The position numbers and the translations under genes are program-made. 64,000 nt of DNA from CAKOSP01 sp044432745. Its GTDB lineage: Bacteria; Bacillota_I; Bacilli_A; RF39; UBA660. The notes below the pieces were generated by a model. It saw only the letters and a list, made by a program, of their open reading frames with translations, ran no database searches and had not been told where the DNA came from. How positions within the stretch are numbered: the first letter of the stretch is position 1; every line of letters starts with the position of its first letter. Where the stretch lies: positions 1 through 64,000 of the forward strand of contig JAWXUH010000002.1 in NCBI GenBank assembly GCA_044432745.1. Direction: 5' to 3'. This document shows, piece by piece, positions 40,572-49,841 of this stretch.

Positions 40572-42479
40572 ATGGCAATAAAATACGACGAATCGTCTAT
40601 AAAAGTACTTGAAGGATTAGAAGCAGTTAGAAAAAGACCTGGGATGTATATAGGTTCTACAGATAAACGTGGAATGCATCATTTAATTTGGGAAATTGTT
40701 GATAATTCAATTGATGAAGTAATTAATGGTTATGGTGATAATATTAAAGTAACTATGAATAAGGATGGAAGCATAACTGTTTGCGATAATGGTAGAGGGG
40801 TTCCAACTGGAATGCATTCTACTGGTAAACCAACTCCTGAAGTTATTTATACAGTATTACATGCTGGAGGTAAATTTCAAGAAGCTGGTTATAAGGTTTC
40901 AGGTGGACTTCACGGAGTAGGTGCATCTGTTGTAAATGCATTATCAACTTATTTAAATGTTGAAATTATGCGTGATGGACAAATTTTTTCTATAAAATTT
41001 GAAAATGGTGGACAAGTTGCTGAACCACTTAAAGTTATAGGTACTTCAAAGAAAACTGGTACAAAAGTTACTTTTATGCCTGATAAAGAAATTTTTAAAA
41101 GTGCTGCCTTTTCATATACTACTATTTGTGAAAGAATGCAAGAGAGTGCTTTCTTACTAAAAAATTTAACAGTTGAAGTTAATGATGAAGTTAGTGGTAA
41201 AGCAGTTATATATCATTATGAAAATGGTATTATTAGTTTTGTAGAATTTATAAATGAAAATAAAAATACATTACACAAGGTAATTAACTTTCGTAGTGCT
41301 AAACAAAACATTGATGTAGAAATTGCACTTCAATATACAGATTCTTATAATGAAAGTATTATGTCTTTTGTTAACAATGTTAAAACTGGTGACGGTGGAA
41401 CACATGAAGTAGGTTTCAAAACAGGTATAACTAAAGCATTTAATGATTATGCTAAAAGTAATAATATAATTAAATCTAAAGATAATAATTTAGATGGATC
41501 AGATGTTAGAGAAGGTTTAACTGCTGTAATTAATTTAAAAATTCCTGAGAATATATTAGAATTTGAAGGTCAAACAAAAGGTAAACTTGGTACTTCAGAG
41601 GCAAGAAGTGTTGCTGAAGGTATAACATATGAATATGTAAAATTTTTCCTTGAAGAAAATAAAGAAATTGCACATAACATTTTAGATAAAGCTTTAAAAA
41701 GTAAACTTGCAAGGGAAGCTGCAAGAAAAGCACGTGAAGAGGCTAGAAATGGTAAAAGTAAAAATAAGATAGAAAAGAATCTATCAGGTAAACTTGCACC
41801 AGCTCAAAGTAAAAATCCTAAGATGAATGAACTATTTTTAGTAGAAGGTGATTCTGCTGGTGGTTCTGCAAAAGGTGGTAGGGATAGAAAATTCCAAGCT
41901 ATACTTCCTCTTCGTGGTAAGGTTATAAATTCTGAAAAAGCTAGTATGGAAGACATCATGAAAAATGAAGAAATCAATACTATGGTTTATACTATTGGTG
42001 CTGGAGTAGGTTCATCTTTTGAAGTAGCTGATTCTAATTATGATAAAATTATTATAATGACAGATGCCGATGTAGATGGTGCACATATTCAAATACTTTT
42101 ATTAACTTTCTTTTATAGATATATGAGAGGATTAATTGAAGAAGGAAAACTTTATTTAGCACTTCCTCCTTTATACAAAGTTTCGTATGGTAAAACATTT
42201 AAATATTTATACTCAGATGAAGAGCTAGATGAGCTGAAAAAAGAGTTAACAGTTAAATATACTATTCAACGATACAAAGGACTTGGTGAAATGAATGCCG
42301 ATCAACTTTGGGATACTACTATGAATCCTGAAACAAGAAGTTTAATAAGGGTAAATATTACTGATGCTTCTCTAGCTGAAAAAAGAGTTACGACTCTTAT
42401 GGGAGATAAAGTAGAACCAAGAAAAGAATGGATTAATGAAAATGTCATCTTCACAATGGAAGATGATTACAGAAATTAG
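40572..42479 (+). CDS. parE: DNA topoisomerase IV subunit B
   Basis: ATPase subunit of topoisomerase IV, which unlinks daughter chromosomes. 635 residues from ATG 40572 (AGGTGA eight bases upstream; ATG 40566 is too close). GHKL ATPase: LEAVRKRPGMYIGSTDKRGMHHLIWEI region, NSIDE, DNGRGVP, GLHGVGASVVNAL. TOPRIM: VEGDSAGGSAKGGRDRKFQA, LPLRGKVINSEKA, and DADVDGAHI. The VINSEKA form and the following ParC-like partner favour ParE over GyrB. parC follows after eight bases. Confidence 0.93.
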   Translation: MAIKYDESSIKVLEGLEAVRKRPGMYIGSTDKRGMHHLIWEIVDNSIDEVINGYGDNIKVTMNKDGSITVCDNGRGVPTGMHSTGKPTPEVIYTVLHAGGKFQEAGYKVSGGLHGVGASVVNALSTYLNVEIMRDGQIFSIKFENGGQVAEPLKVIGTSKKTGTKVTFMPDKEIFKSAAFSYTTICERMQESAFLLKNLTVEVNDEVSGKAVIYHYENGIISFVEFINENKNTLHKVINFRSAKQNIDVEIALQYTDSYNESIMSFVNNVKTGDGGTHEVGFKTGITKAFNDYAKSNNIIKSKDNNLDGSDVREGLTAVINLKIPENILEFEGQTKGKLGTSEARSVAEGITYEYVKFFLEENKEIAHNILDKALKSKLAREAARKAREEARNGKSKNKIEKNLSGKLAPAQSKNPKMNELFLVEGDSAGGSAKGGRDRKFQAILPLRGKVINSEKASMEDIMKNEEINTMVYTIGAGVGSSFEVADSNYDKIIIMTDADVDGAHIQILLLTFFYRYMRGLIEEGKLYLALPPLYKVSYGKTFKYLYSDEELDELKKELTVKYTIQRYKGLGEMNADQLWDTTMNPETRSLIRVNITDASLAEKRVTTLMGDKVEPRKEWINENVIFTMEDDYRN

Positions 42480-42487
42480 GTGATAAT

Positions 42488-45031
42488 ATGAATGACGTTT
42501 TAAAAAGAATAGAAGACTATGCTCTTGAAGAAATAATGGGTGATAGATTTGGTAAATATGCTAAAGAAATTATCCAAGATAGAGCTATTCCTGATGTAAG
42601 AGATGGTCTTAAACCAGTTCAAAGAAGAATTTTATATGCTATGTGCAAAGCTGGTAATACGCATGAAAAAGGTTATGTAAAATGTGCAGCAACAGTAGGA
42701 GATGTGCTTGGTAAGTATCATCCACATGGTGATTCTTCAGTTTATGAAGCAATGGTTCGTATGAGTCAGTGGTGGAAACAAAATCATATTTTAGTTGATA
42801 TACATGGTAATAATGGTTCGATGGATGGTGATAGTGCTGCGGCATATCGTTATACTGAAGCAAGATTATCTAAAATAAGTGCTGAGTTATTAAAAGATTT
42901 GGATAAAAATACAGTTAACTGGGCACCAAACTTTGATGATAGATTTTTAGAACCAACAGTACTTCCTGTTAAATTTCCAAATTTACTAGTAAATGGTTCA
43001 AGTGGTATTTCTGCAGGTTATGCAACAAATATTCCTCCTCATAATTTAGGTGAAATTATAGATGCAACTGTTAAGAGAATTGATTCTCCTAAATCTACGG
43101 TATCTGATTATTTAGATATAGTTAAAGGACCTGATTTTCCAACTGGAGGTATTTTATACGGACCAAGTGGAGCACAAGATGCTTTTAATACTGGACGTGG
43201 TAGAGTTATTATTAAAAGTAAAGTTGAAATTGTAAAGAATAAAGGTAAAGATCAAATTGTTGTAACTGAAATACCTTATGAAGTAAATAAAGCTGTTTTA
43301 GTTAGTAAAATTGATGCTATACGTATTGATAAAAAGATAGAGGGAATTGCAGAAGTTCGTGATGAATCAGATAGAACTGGTCTTAGAATTGCAGTAGATC
43401 TTAAATCTACGGCTAATACGACATTTGTTTTAAATTACTTATTAAAAAATACAGAACTTCAAATTAGTTACAATTATAATATGGTTGCTATTGTTAATAA
43501 AGCACCTAAAGTTCTTGGACTTCTTGAAATACTTGATGCTTATATTGCTCATCAAAAAGAATTTGTTACTAGAAGAACTGAGTTTGATTTAGCATTCTTT
43601 AAAAAACGTTTTCATATTGTTGAAGGTTTAATTAAAGCAATTAGTATATTAGATGAAGTTATTGCTACAATTAGAAGTAGTAAAAATAAAAGTGATGCAA
43701 AAGAAAATTTAGTTTCTAAATATACATTTACTGAAGAACAAGCAGAAGCTATTGTAATGCTTCAACTTTATAAACTTACAAATACAGACATTGAAGTTTT
43801 AGAAGAAGAATCTGATAAACTTAAAAAAGCTATTTTAGGTTTAGAAGAAATTTTATCTAGTGAATCTAAATTAAAATCAGTATTGAAAGCTGAGCTTAAA
43901 AATATTAAAAAAGAATATGCTGTTCCAAGAAAAACATTAGTAGAAGGTGAAATTGAAGAAATTAAAATTGATTTTAAAGAAATGATACCTACTGAAAATG
44001 TTGTAGTTGTAACAACTAATGAAGGTTATGTTAAGAGATCTAGTCTTAAGAGTTTTAAAGCTAGTGAAGAAGAAACAGTTATTAAACCTGGTGATTATAT
44101 CATAGGTAAATATGCTGTTACTACTCAAGATACTTTATTGATGTTTACTAACTTAGGAAATTATATTTTTGTTCCAGTTCATATGCTTCCAGATTTAAAA
44201 TGGAAAGAACTTGGTAAACATATAAATAACGTAGTATCTATATCACCAGATGAAAAAATTGTTTCATCAATGATATACGATGAAAATAAAGTAGTAGTTT
44301 TATGTTCAAAAAATGGTATGGCTAAGAGAGTACTTGCAAAAGACTTCCTTGTAACAAGATATAAAAAAGCTATGACGGCATTTAAACTTAAAGATGATGA
44401 TGAAGTAATAAGTACTTTTTACGAAGAAGAGTTCTTAGTAGTTGGTACAAATAATGGTTATTATTTAAGATATAGTACTCATGAACTTCCTATAGTAGGA
44501 GTTAGAGCAAGTGGTGTTAAATCTATTGCTCTTAAAGACGATTTTGTAGCTGGAGTTACATCTATTAAACCTGATGATGAGTATTTAAATATATTTACTA
44601 ATTACCTTACTGGTAAAAGGGTAAAACTTACTGATTTATCTCTTCACAATAGAGCTAAAAAAGGTAATACTTTATTTAAAGCAGTTAAAACTAAAGATTA
44701 TAAAGTAAAATCTTTATTTACATCAAATATAAGAACTATCAATTTACTTGTTAATGATGATATAGTTGAACTTAAGAATAGTGATATTCCTATAATGGAT
44801 ATCTCTTCAACAGGATCTAACATATCAAAAATTGATATAAATTACATAGTTTTAAAAACAGAACTTTTAGAATTTAAAGCAGAAAAAAGTACTGTTGATA
44901 CTAATAGTGATAATAACAAAGTAGAAGTTTCTACTGAAGTAGTAGAAGAAGTTATTCCTCAAAAGGGTCCTTCTAAATCTGCACTTAAACAATTGTCATT
45001 TGAAGAATTTACAAAAGATTTTAAAATATAG
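42488..45031 (+). CDS. parC: DNA topoisomerase IV subunit A
   Basis: Breakage-reunion subunit partnering ParE. 847 residues. RFGKYAKEIIQDRAIPDVRDG, then GNTHEKGYVKCAATVGDVLG, KYHPHGDSSVYEAMVRMSQWWK and HGNNGSMDGDSAAAYRYTEARLS with the catalytic Tyr; NTHEK and NGSMDGD match ParC rather than GyrA. The quinolone-determining region keeps Ser and Glu (DSSVYE). The C-terminal beta-pinwheel region runs from about 490 to 790; no GyrA box of the type QRRGGKG is apparent, also favouring ParC. The last ~45 residues are a variable tail. Its terminator overlaps the ribosome site of ylbD. Confidence 0.93.
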   Translation: MNDVLKRIEDYALEEIMGDRFGKYAKEIIQDRAIPDVRDGLKPVQRRILYAMCKAGNTHEKGYVKCAATVGDVLGKYHPHGDSSVYEAMVRMSQWWKQNHILVDIHGNNGSMDGDSAAAYRYTEARLSKISAELLKDLDKNTVNWAPNFDDRFLEPTVLPVKFPNLLVNGSSGISAGYATNIPPHNLGEIIDATVKRIDSPKSTVSDYLDIVKGPDFPTGGILYGPSGAQDAFNTGRGRVIIKSKVEIVKNKGKDQIVVTEIPYEVNKAVLVSKIDAIRIDKKIEGIAEVRDESDRTGLRIAVDLKSTANTTFVLNYLLKNTELQISYNYNMVAIVNKAPKVLGLLEILDAYIAHQKEFVTRRTEFDLAFFKKRFHIVEGLIKAISILDEVIATIRSSKNKSDAKENLVSKYTFTEEQAEAIVMLQLYKLTNTDIEVLEEESDKLKKAILGLEEILSSESKLKSVLKAELKNIKKEYAVPRKTLVEGEIEEIKIDFKEMIPTENVVVVTTNEGYVKRSSLKSFKASEEETVIKPGDYIIGKYAVTTQDTLLMFTNLGNYIFVPVHMLPDLKWKELGKHINNVVSISPDEKIVSSMIYDENKVVVLCSKNGMAKRVLAKDFLVTRYKKAMTAFKLKDDDEVISTFYEEEFLVVGTNNGYYLRYSTHELPIVGVRASGVKSIALKDDFVAGVTSIKPDDEYLNIFTNYLTGKRVKLTDLSLHNRAKKGNTLFKAVKTKDYKVKSLFTSNIRTINLLVNDDIVELKNSDIPIMDISSTGSNISKIDINYIVLKTELLEFKAEKSTVDTNSDNNKVEVSTEVVEEVIPQKGPSKSALKQLSFEEFTKDFKI

Positions 45032-45076
45032 AAAAAATCACCTACATAAAACATATATTTAAGTAGGTGATTTTTT
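45032..45076 (+). terminator. parC terminator that includes the ylbD ribosome site
   Basis: A 14-pair stem (45032-45045 with 45063-45076), 17-base loop. The 3' arm contains AGGTGA (45065-45070) and ends in six T directly before ylbD ATG 45078. Confidence 0.75.
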
Positions 45077-45077
45077 A

Positions 45078-45431
45078 ATGGATAAAAAAGAAGAGTTTAA
45101 AGAATTTATAAAGAGTAGACCAGAGTTAATAGACTTTGTAAAAAATGGTTCTATGTCATGGCAAAAATTTTACGAAATATATGATTTATATGGAGGTGAG
45201 CGAGGCGTTTGGGACAAATATACTGTTAGTGAAAATAGCACAGAACAAAGTGCTCCTAAGTTAACCGACTTAATGAAAGGAATAAATATGGAATCTATTC
45301 AAGAACACATTGGTACAGCACAAAAAGCATTAGGGTTTGTACAAGAATTAGCATCTACAGGAAAGACTCCATCAGTAAGTCCAAAAGGACCAAGTGTTCC
45401 AAGACCTATTAATAAATTCTTTGGAGATTAA
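45078..45431 (+). CDS. ylbD: YlbD-like protein
   Basis: 117 residues. The N-terminal half matches the YlbD (spore-coat-annotated) family: EEFKEFIKSRPELIDFVKNG, SWQKFYEIYDLYGG and VWDKY. The C-terminal half is low-complexity with a Pro-rich end. In Bacillus, ylbD lies next to ylbE, as here. YlbD has been reported with the spore coat, but homologues occur outside sporulation settings, and the role is unclear. Translation initiates from a site buried in the parC terminator hairpin, so it is probably expressed poorly by read-through; the source of its own transcript is unclear. Confidence 0.8.
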   Translation: MDKKEEFKEFIKSRPELIDFVKNGSMSWQKFYEIYDLYGGERGVWDKYTVSENSTEQSAPKLTDLMKGINMESIQEHIGTAQKALGFVQELASTGKTPSVSPKGPSVPRPINKFFGD

Positions 45432-45433
45432 TT

Positions 45434-45655
45434 ATGGAAGTAGAAATGCAAGTTAAAATAAGAGAAAATGAAAAATATTATAATTATTTAAAAGAAAATT
45501 CCGAGTATGTAAAATACTTAAATAGAGCAAGTATTGATTATAAAAAGTTTATAGATGACATGAAAATTAAATATAAAGAACGTGCAAGTGATAAGGTTTC
45601 TAATTTCATAGATAATATAGATTTGGTAAGTACAATCATGGATACTTTTAGATAA
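45434..45655 (+). CDS. ylbE: YlbE-like protein
   Basis: 73 residues, three bases after ylbD. It follows the YlbE-like pattern: YNYLKENSEYVKYLNRASIDYKKFI, a short helical linker and a C-terminal KVSNFIDNIDLVSTIMDTF corresponding to the family's hydrophobic Met-rich end. Ribosome site GGAG lies within the 3' end of ylbD. Small, probably helical, function unknown. The conserved ylbD-ylbE order supports both calls. Confidence 0.8.
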   Translation: MEVEMQVKIRENEKYYNYLKENSEYVKYLNRASIDYKKFIDDMKIKYKERASDKVSNFIDNIDLVSTIMDTFR

Positions 45656-45684
45656 TTGACACTAATTATTTTCTTTGTTATAGT
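45656..45684 (+). promoter_or_regulatory. Promoter for the 45709 gene
   Basis: TTGACA (45656-45661), 17 bases, TATAGT (45679-45684). Confidence 0.65.
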
Positions 45685-45708
45685 TATACTATGAAAGAAG
45701 GAAATTAT

Positions 45709-47328
45709 ATGAAAAATAAAATTTTAACTATTATAGTTATACTTATATATACTGCTGTATGTTATTATCTAATGATACCTGCTATTAATATTACTGCTCC
45801 AGAATTTTGGTCATTTTTGGCTAATATTGTAATTGTAGGAGGTACTATTTATAATTTATCTAATCTAGATGCTAATGTAGATAGTAAAAATGGTTATATT
45901 AAAATAACAGATCTTAATAAAGGAAAATCTAGTAGTAAAGTTAATAAAGTATTAATTGGTGGATTTGTAGTTGTTTATGCATCTATATTTATTTTTAATA
46001 TCTTCTTATCGCCTTTGATTTCTTCAAATAATTACGCAACTAGAATAGTTATAGAAAATGGTGATTTTACAACAGACATTGATGAAGTTGATTTTACAAA
46101 ACTTCCTCTTCTTGATAAGAATTCAAGTACAAAACTTGGTGACAGAACTATGGGAGAAATGTCAGAGTGGGTTAGTCAGTTTACGGTTTCAGATCAGTAT
46201 ACTCAAATAAATTATAACGATGACATTATTAGAGTTACACCACTTGAATATAGTGGACTTATTAAATATTTTGGTAACAAGTCAGAAGGTGTTCAAGGTT
46301 ACATAACTGTAAACTCTGTTGATGGAACTTCTAATTTAGTTAAACTTGAAGAAGGTATGAAATACATGCCAAGTGCTTTTTTTAATGAAGATCTAATGAG
46401 AAAACTTCGTTTTGAATATCCAACTAAAATCTTTGGAGATGAAGTATTTGAAATAGACGAGGAAGGAAATCCTCATTGGATAGTGCCTACTATTAGTTAT
46501 AAAGGTGTAGGTCTTTTAAAAGAAGTAGAAGGTATTATAATTATGTCTGCTATAACAGGAGAATCTAAATATTATTCAGTTGATAATGTTCCATCTTGGG
46601 TAGATCATGTTTATTCAAGTGAATTAATTGTTGAGCAAATAGATGACTGGGGAACATACGTAAATGGTTTTTTCAATTCTATTTTTAGTCAAAAAAATGT
46701 AGTAAATACAACAGATGGTTATAACTATTTAATTATAGATGAAGATGTTTATTTATATACTGGAATTACATCAGTTTTATCTGATGAATCAAATTTGGGA
46801 TTCATACTTGTTAATCTTAGAACAAAAGAAGCAACATATTATACTATGAGTGGTGCTGAGGAATATAGTGCTATGGCATCAGCAGAAGGTTTAGTTCAAG
46901 AAAAAGGTTATGATGCATCTTTTCCGCTATTAATTAATTTAGGTGGTAATGCAACATATATGCTTAGTTTAAAAGATAGTGCTGGACTTGTTAAAATGTA
47001 CGCATTTGTCAACGTTGTTGATTATCAAATAGTATCAGCTACTGATTCAAGTTTTGGTATCGATTATGCAGTAGAGGAATATTTATCTAAAGTAGGTAAT
47101 AATGTTCCAACTGGAGATGTTATTGAAAGTGAAATAAAAGTTTCAGATGTAATAACTGCAACGATAGGTGGTAATACAGTTTATTACATTACAGATACTT
47201 CTAAAAATAATTATCAAGTATATATAAATGTTAATGAAAGTTTATTGCCGTTTTTAAAAACTGGTGATAAGGTTACAATTAAATACACTGAGGGTGACAT
47301 TAATAAAATAACAGATATAAAAAAATAA
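45709..47328 (+). CDS. Conserved multi-pass membrane protein, unknown function
   Basis: 539 residues from ATG 45709 (ribosome site GAAGGA; ATG 45691 lies before it). Three N-terminal membrane helices (about 5-25, 33-55, 80-105), then a ~430-residue extracytoplasmic part with conserved-looking motifs GVQGYITV, MKYMPSAFFNEDLMRKLRF, GNPHWIVPTI, SWVDHVYSSELIVEQIDDWG, AEGLVQEKGYDASFPLLINL and KMYAFVNVVD. I recall long proteins of this type in Firmicutes annotated only as hypothetical or membrane proteins. The last ~50 residues resemble a small OB-like domain (VSDVITATIGGNTVYYI). No catalytic motif. Own promoter and terminator. Confidence 0.75.
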   Translation: MKNKILTIIVILIYTAVCYYLMIPAINITAPEFWSFLANIVIVGGTIYNLSNLDANVDSKNGYIKITDLNKGKSSSKVNKVLIGGFVVVYASIFIFNIFLSPLISSNNYATRIVIENGDFTTDIDEVDFTKLPLLDKNSSTKLGDRTMGEMSEWVSQFTVSDQYTQINYNDDIIRVTPLEYSGLIKYFGNKSEGVQGYITVNSVDGTSNLVKLEEGMKYMPSAFFNEDLMRKLRFEYPTKIFGDEVFEIDEEGNPHWIVPTISYKGVGLLKEVEGIIIMSAITGESKYYSVDNVPSWVDHVYSSELIVEQIDDWGTYVNGFFNSIFSQKNVVNTTDGYNYLIIDEDVYLYTGITSVLSDESNLGFILVNLRTKEATYYTMSGAEEYSAMASAEGLVQEKGYDASFPLLINLGGNATYMLSLKDSAGLVKMYAFVNVVDYQIVSATDSSFGIDYAVEEYLSKVGNNVPTGDVIESEIKVSDVITATIGGNTVYYITDTSKNNYQVYINVNESLLPFLKTGDKVTIKYTEGDINKITDIKK

Positions 47329-47353
47329 CTTAAGATTTTCTTAAGTTTTTTTA
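47327..47353 (+). terminator. Terminator after the 45709 gene
   Basis: AACTTAAG (47327-47334), loop ATTTT, CTTAAGTT (47340-47347), T-run. Confidence 0.8.
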
Positions 47354-47436
47354 TTGATAAATTTTCGATATTTTCAAAGAAATAAGCTCATATTAGTAAA
47401 AAAATAACGAAATAGTAACAAATAACTCAATTTTTA

Positions 47437-47465
47437 TTGCTTTTTGCAACTTTATATAGTATCAT
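47437..47465 (+). promoter_or_regulatory. Promoter for the HipA-like gene
   Basis: TTGCTT (47437-47442), 17 bases, TATCAT (47460-47465). Confidence 0.5.
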
Positions 47466-47493
47466 ATATGATATTTAAAGGGGGAATTTAAAT

Positions 47494-48426
47494 ATGTTGG
47501 ACGCTAGAGTTTTTAGAAATATCAATCATTTTACTGCACTTCCAGAAAAGTTTGTAAAGGGTAGAAAAGAAAAAATATGGCTAAGAGATGAGAACGGAGA
47601 ATTATATTTATTTAAGAAAGGTGCTTCGAATTACGAACCACTTGCTGAAATATTAGCATATACAGTTGCAAAACAATGTGGTTTAAATGCAGCAGAATAT
47701 GAACTTGCTACATATGGTGGTGATTTAGGTGTTATTTCAAAAAATTTCTTAAAGGAAGGATGTATGATCTATTCTGGGGATAAAATGAAAAAACTTATTC
47801 CAGAAATAATGCAAGAAAATAATTGCGAAAGAGAAAATTTAGATCAACATTCATTAGAAAATATTATAGCTATAATATGTTTATTCGTAAATAAAAGCGA
47901 TATTAATAATATAACGAATAATCTTTTTAAGATGTGGGTTTTCGATGGTGTAATGATGGAAAGTGATAGAAATGCTACTAATTGGAGTTTGATACATGAT
48001 AGAAATTCTAGAAGTTATAAACTTGCTCCATTATACGATTGTTCAACTGTTGCAAGATTAAATAACGATGTTGCTAGTTTTGTACCACAGTTACGTAACG
48101 AAAATGATATATACAATTTAACTAAGGATATTAAATCTAGTATGTGTTATGACAATATTGAACCAGTTGACAATTTTATGGATCATTTTGCTAGATTTTG
48201 TAAAGCATTACCAAATCATGCAGAGATTTCTATGAAAATGTTAGATAAAATTAACATTAGAGCAGCACTTGAAGAAATTGAAGGAGTTTTAAGTATACAA
48301 GCAGGTTGTGATTATACAATTCCTTATAATGTTTCACTTTGGATAGAAAAAAGTATTGGTCAACGTATTAGCGATATGAGATTTACTTATCAAAAAAACT
48401 ATGAAAATGATATAAAAAGAACATAA
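47494..48426 (+). CDS. Orphan HipA-fold kinase-like protein
   Basis: 310 residues, strong AAAGGGGG ribosome site. Features of the HipA/PI3K-like kinase fold: KIWLRDENGELYLFKKG with a candidate ATP Lys (41/42), EPLAEILAYTVAKQCGL, the catalytic-loop-like ESDRNATNW with Asp158 and Asn163 (D-x4-N, same spacing as HipA), and LAPLYDCST with metal Asp182, 24 residues later. HipA itself phosphorylates Glu-tRNA synthetase and pairs with the HipB antitoxin; here there is no HipB-like gene on either side, and the N-terminal HipA subdomain is missing (usual HipA ~440 residues). Likely a regulatory protein kinase rather than a toxin module; target unknown. Confidence 0.78.
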   Translation: MLDARVFRNINHFTALPEKFVKGRKEKIWLRDENGELYLFKKGASNYEPLAEILAYTVAKQCGLNAAEYELATYGGDLGVISKNFLKEGCMIYSGDKMKKLIPEIMQENNCERENLDQHSLENIIAIICLFVNKSDINNITNNLFKMWVFDGVMMESDRNATNWSLIHDRNSRSYKLAPLYDCSTVARLNNDVASFVPQLRNENDIYNLTKDIKSSMCYDNIEPVDNFMDHFARFCKALPNHAEISMKMLDKINIRAALEEIEGVLSIQAGCDYTIPYNVSLWIEKSIGQRISDMRFTYQKNYENDIKRT

Positions 48427-48442
48427 TATATGTTTTTTTTTT
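48414..48442 (+). terminator. Terminator after the HipA-like gene
   Basis: AACATA with TATGTT, three-base loop, extended by A/T and one G-U pair into a T-run. Confidence 0.55.
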
Positions 48443-48481
48443 CTAAAATATGTTAAAATTTATTAGGAAAAGGTGATACAT

Positions 48482-49792
48482 ATGTTTGAATACATGGGAG
48501 ATAGATTAACAAGTGCTATAAAAAATATTAAAGGACTTGGAAGAATAACAGAAGAAAATATAAATGAAGCAGTAAAGGAAATAAGATTAGCGCTACTTGA
48601 GGCTGATGTAAACTACACAGTAGTTAAAGAATTTATTGCCAATATAAAAAGCAAGGCGTTAGGTCTAGAAGTGGATAAATCACTTAAACCAGACGAGGTT
48701 TTTATAAAACTTATTAAAGATGAATTAATAGAATTACTTGGTTCTAATTATGTTCCTCTTGAAGTGTCAAAAAATCCAACAATACTTATGCTTGTTGGAC
48801 TTCAAGGTAGTGGTAAAACTACTACTGCAGGGAAACTTGCTAACTATTTAAGAAAGAATCATAAAAAAAATCCGATTCTTATTGCAGCTGATGTTTATAG
48901 ACCAGCAGCTATTGATCAATTAGTTACTTTAGGTAAGTCACTTGATGTACCAGTTTATTTTGAAAAAGATAATACTGATGTTATAACTATTGTTAAAAAT
49001 GGTTTAGAAAAGGCAAAAGAACTTAAAAGTGATTACATAATCGTAGATACTGCGGGAAGATTACAAATTGACGAAGACTTAATGAATGAAGTAGAGGAAG
49101 TTGCCAATTTAACACAAGCTCACGAAAAAATATTAGTAGTTGATGCTATGATGGGTCAAGATGCTATAAATGTTATTAATGGATTTAATGATAAATTAGA
49201 ATTGACTGGTGCTATTATGACTAAACTTGATGGTAATACAAAAGGTGGAGTTGCACTATCAATTAAACATTTAACTAATGTACCTATAAAATTTGCAGGT
49301 GATTCTGAAAAACTAGATGGTTTATCAGAGTTCTATCCAGAAAGAATGGCAGAACGTATACTTGATATGGGTGATATTTGGGCTATAGCTTCTAAAGTTG
49401 AAGGTCTAATAGATGAAGATGATGCTAAATTACAAGCTCAACGTATGAAAAATGGTAAGTATGATTTAGAAGATTTCTTAATGTCTCTTAATCAAATGAA
49501 AAAAATGGGACCACTAGAAAACTTACTTAAATTAATGCCAGGAGCTAGAAAAATGGGACTTCATAACATTAATTTAGATCCAAAACAATTTTCTAAAGTA
49601 GAGGCTATTATTTTATCAATGACTCCACTAGAAAGAAGAAGACCAGAAATTTTAAAAGCTTCACGTAAACTTCGTATTGCTCAAGGTAGTGGTACTAGTG
49701 TTGAAGAAATAAACAGATTATTAAAACAGTTTGAAGAAATGAAAAAAATGATGAAAATCATGAGTAGCGGAAAAATGAATTTACCTTTTTAA
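48482..49792 (+). CDS. ffh: Signal recognition particle protein Ffh
   Basis: GTPase that with 4.5S RNA delivers nascent membrane proteins to FtsY and the translocon. 436 residues from ATG 48482 (AGGTGA ribosome site). N and G domains: MFEYMGDRL, GLQGSGKTTTAGKLA (G1), DVYRPAAIDQL, DTAGRLQID (G3), TKLDGNTKGG (G4). The M domain with its Met-rich hydrophobic groove and GPLENLLKLMPGA loop, RRRPEI and SGTS elements is complete, with a short C-terminus. A TGTTAAAAT element precedes it. No ylxM gene is adjacent. lspA follows after a terminator. Confidence 0.97.
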   Translation: MFEYMGDRLTSAIKNIKGLGRITEENINEAVKEIRLALLEADVNYTVVKEFIANIKSKALGLEVDKSLKPDEVFIKLIKDELIELLGSNYVPLEVSKNPTILMLVGLQGSGKTTTAGKLANYLRKNHKKNPILIAADVYRPAAIDQLVTLGKSLDVPVYFEKDNTDVITIVKNGLEKAKELKSDYIIVDTAGRLQIDEDLMNEVEEVANLTQAHEKILVVDAMMGQDAINVINGFNDKLELTGAIMTKLDGNTKGGVALSIKHLTNVPIKFAGDSEKLDGLSEFYPERMAERILDMGDIWAIASKVEGLIDEDDAKLQAQRMKNGKYDLEDFLMSLNQMKKMGPLENLLKLMPGARKMGLHNINLDPKQFSKVEAIILSMTPLERRRPEILKASRKLRIAQGSGTSVEEINRLLKQFEEMKKMMKIMSSGKMNLPF

Positions 49793-49804
49793 ATTCATTT
49801 TTTT
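49771..49804 (+). terminator. Terminator of ffh
   Basis: 13-pair stem (49771-49783 with 49790-49802) across the stop codon, then T residues. Confidence 0.8.
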
Positions 49805-49806
49805 AC

Positions 49807-49835
49807 TCGACAATATATAATAAATTTGGTACAAT
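49807..49835 (+). promoter_or_regulatory. Promoter of lspA implying a leaderless mRNA
   Basis: TCGACA (49807-49812), 17 bases, TACAAT (49830-49835) with TGG extension. The predicted start point falls at lspA ATG 49842; no ribosome site is visible. Confidence 0.5.
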
Positions 49836-49841
49836 AATCAC

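Noticed and set aside
40572..45031. Naming the topoisomerase pair gyrB-gyrA
   Set aside because: The NTHEK, NGSMDGD and VINSEKA motifs and lack of a GyrA box match ParC/ParE better.
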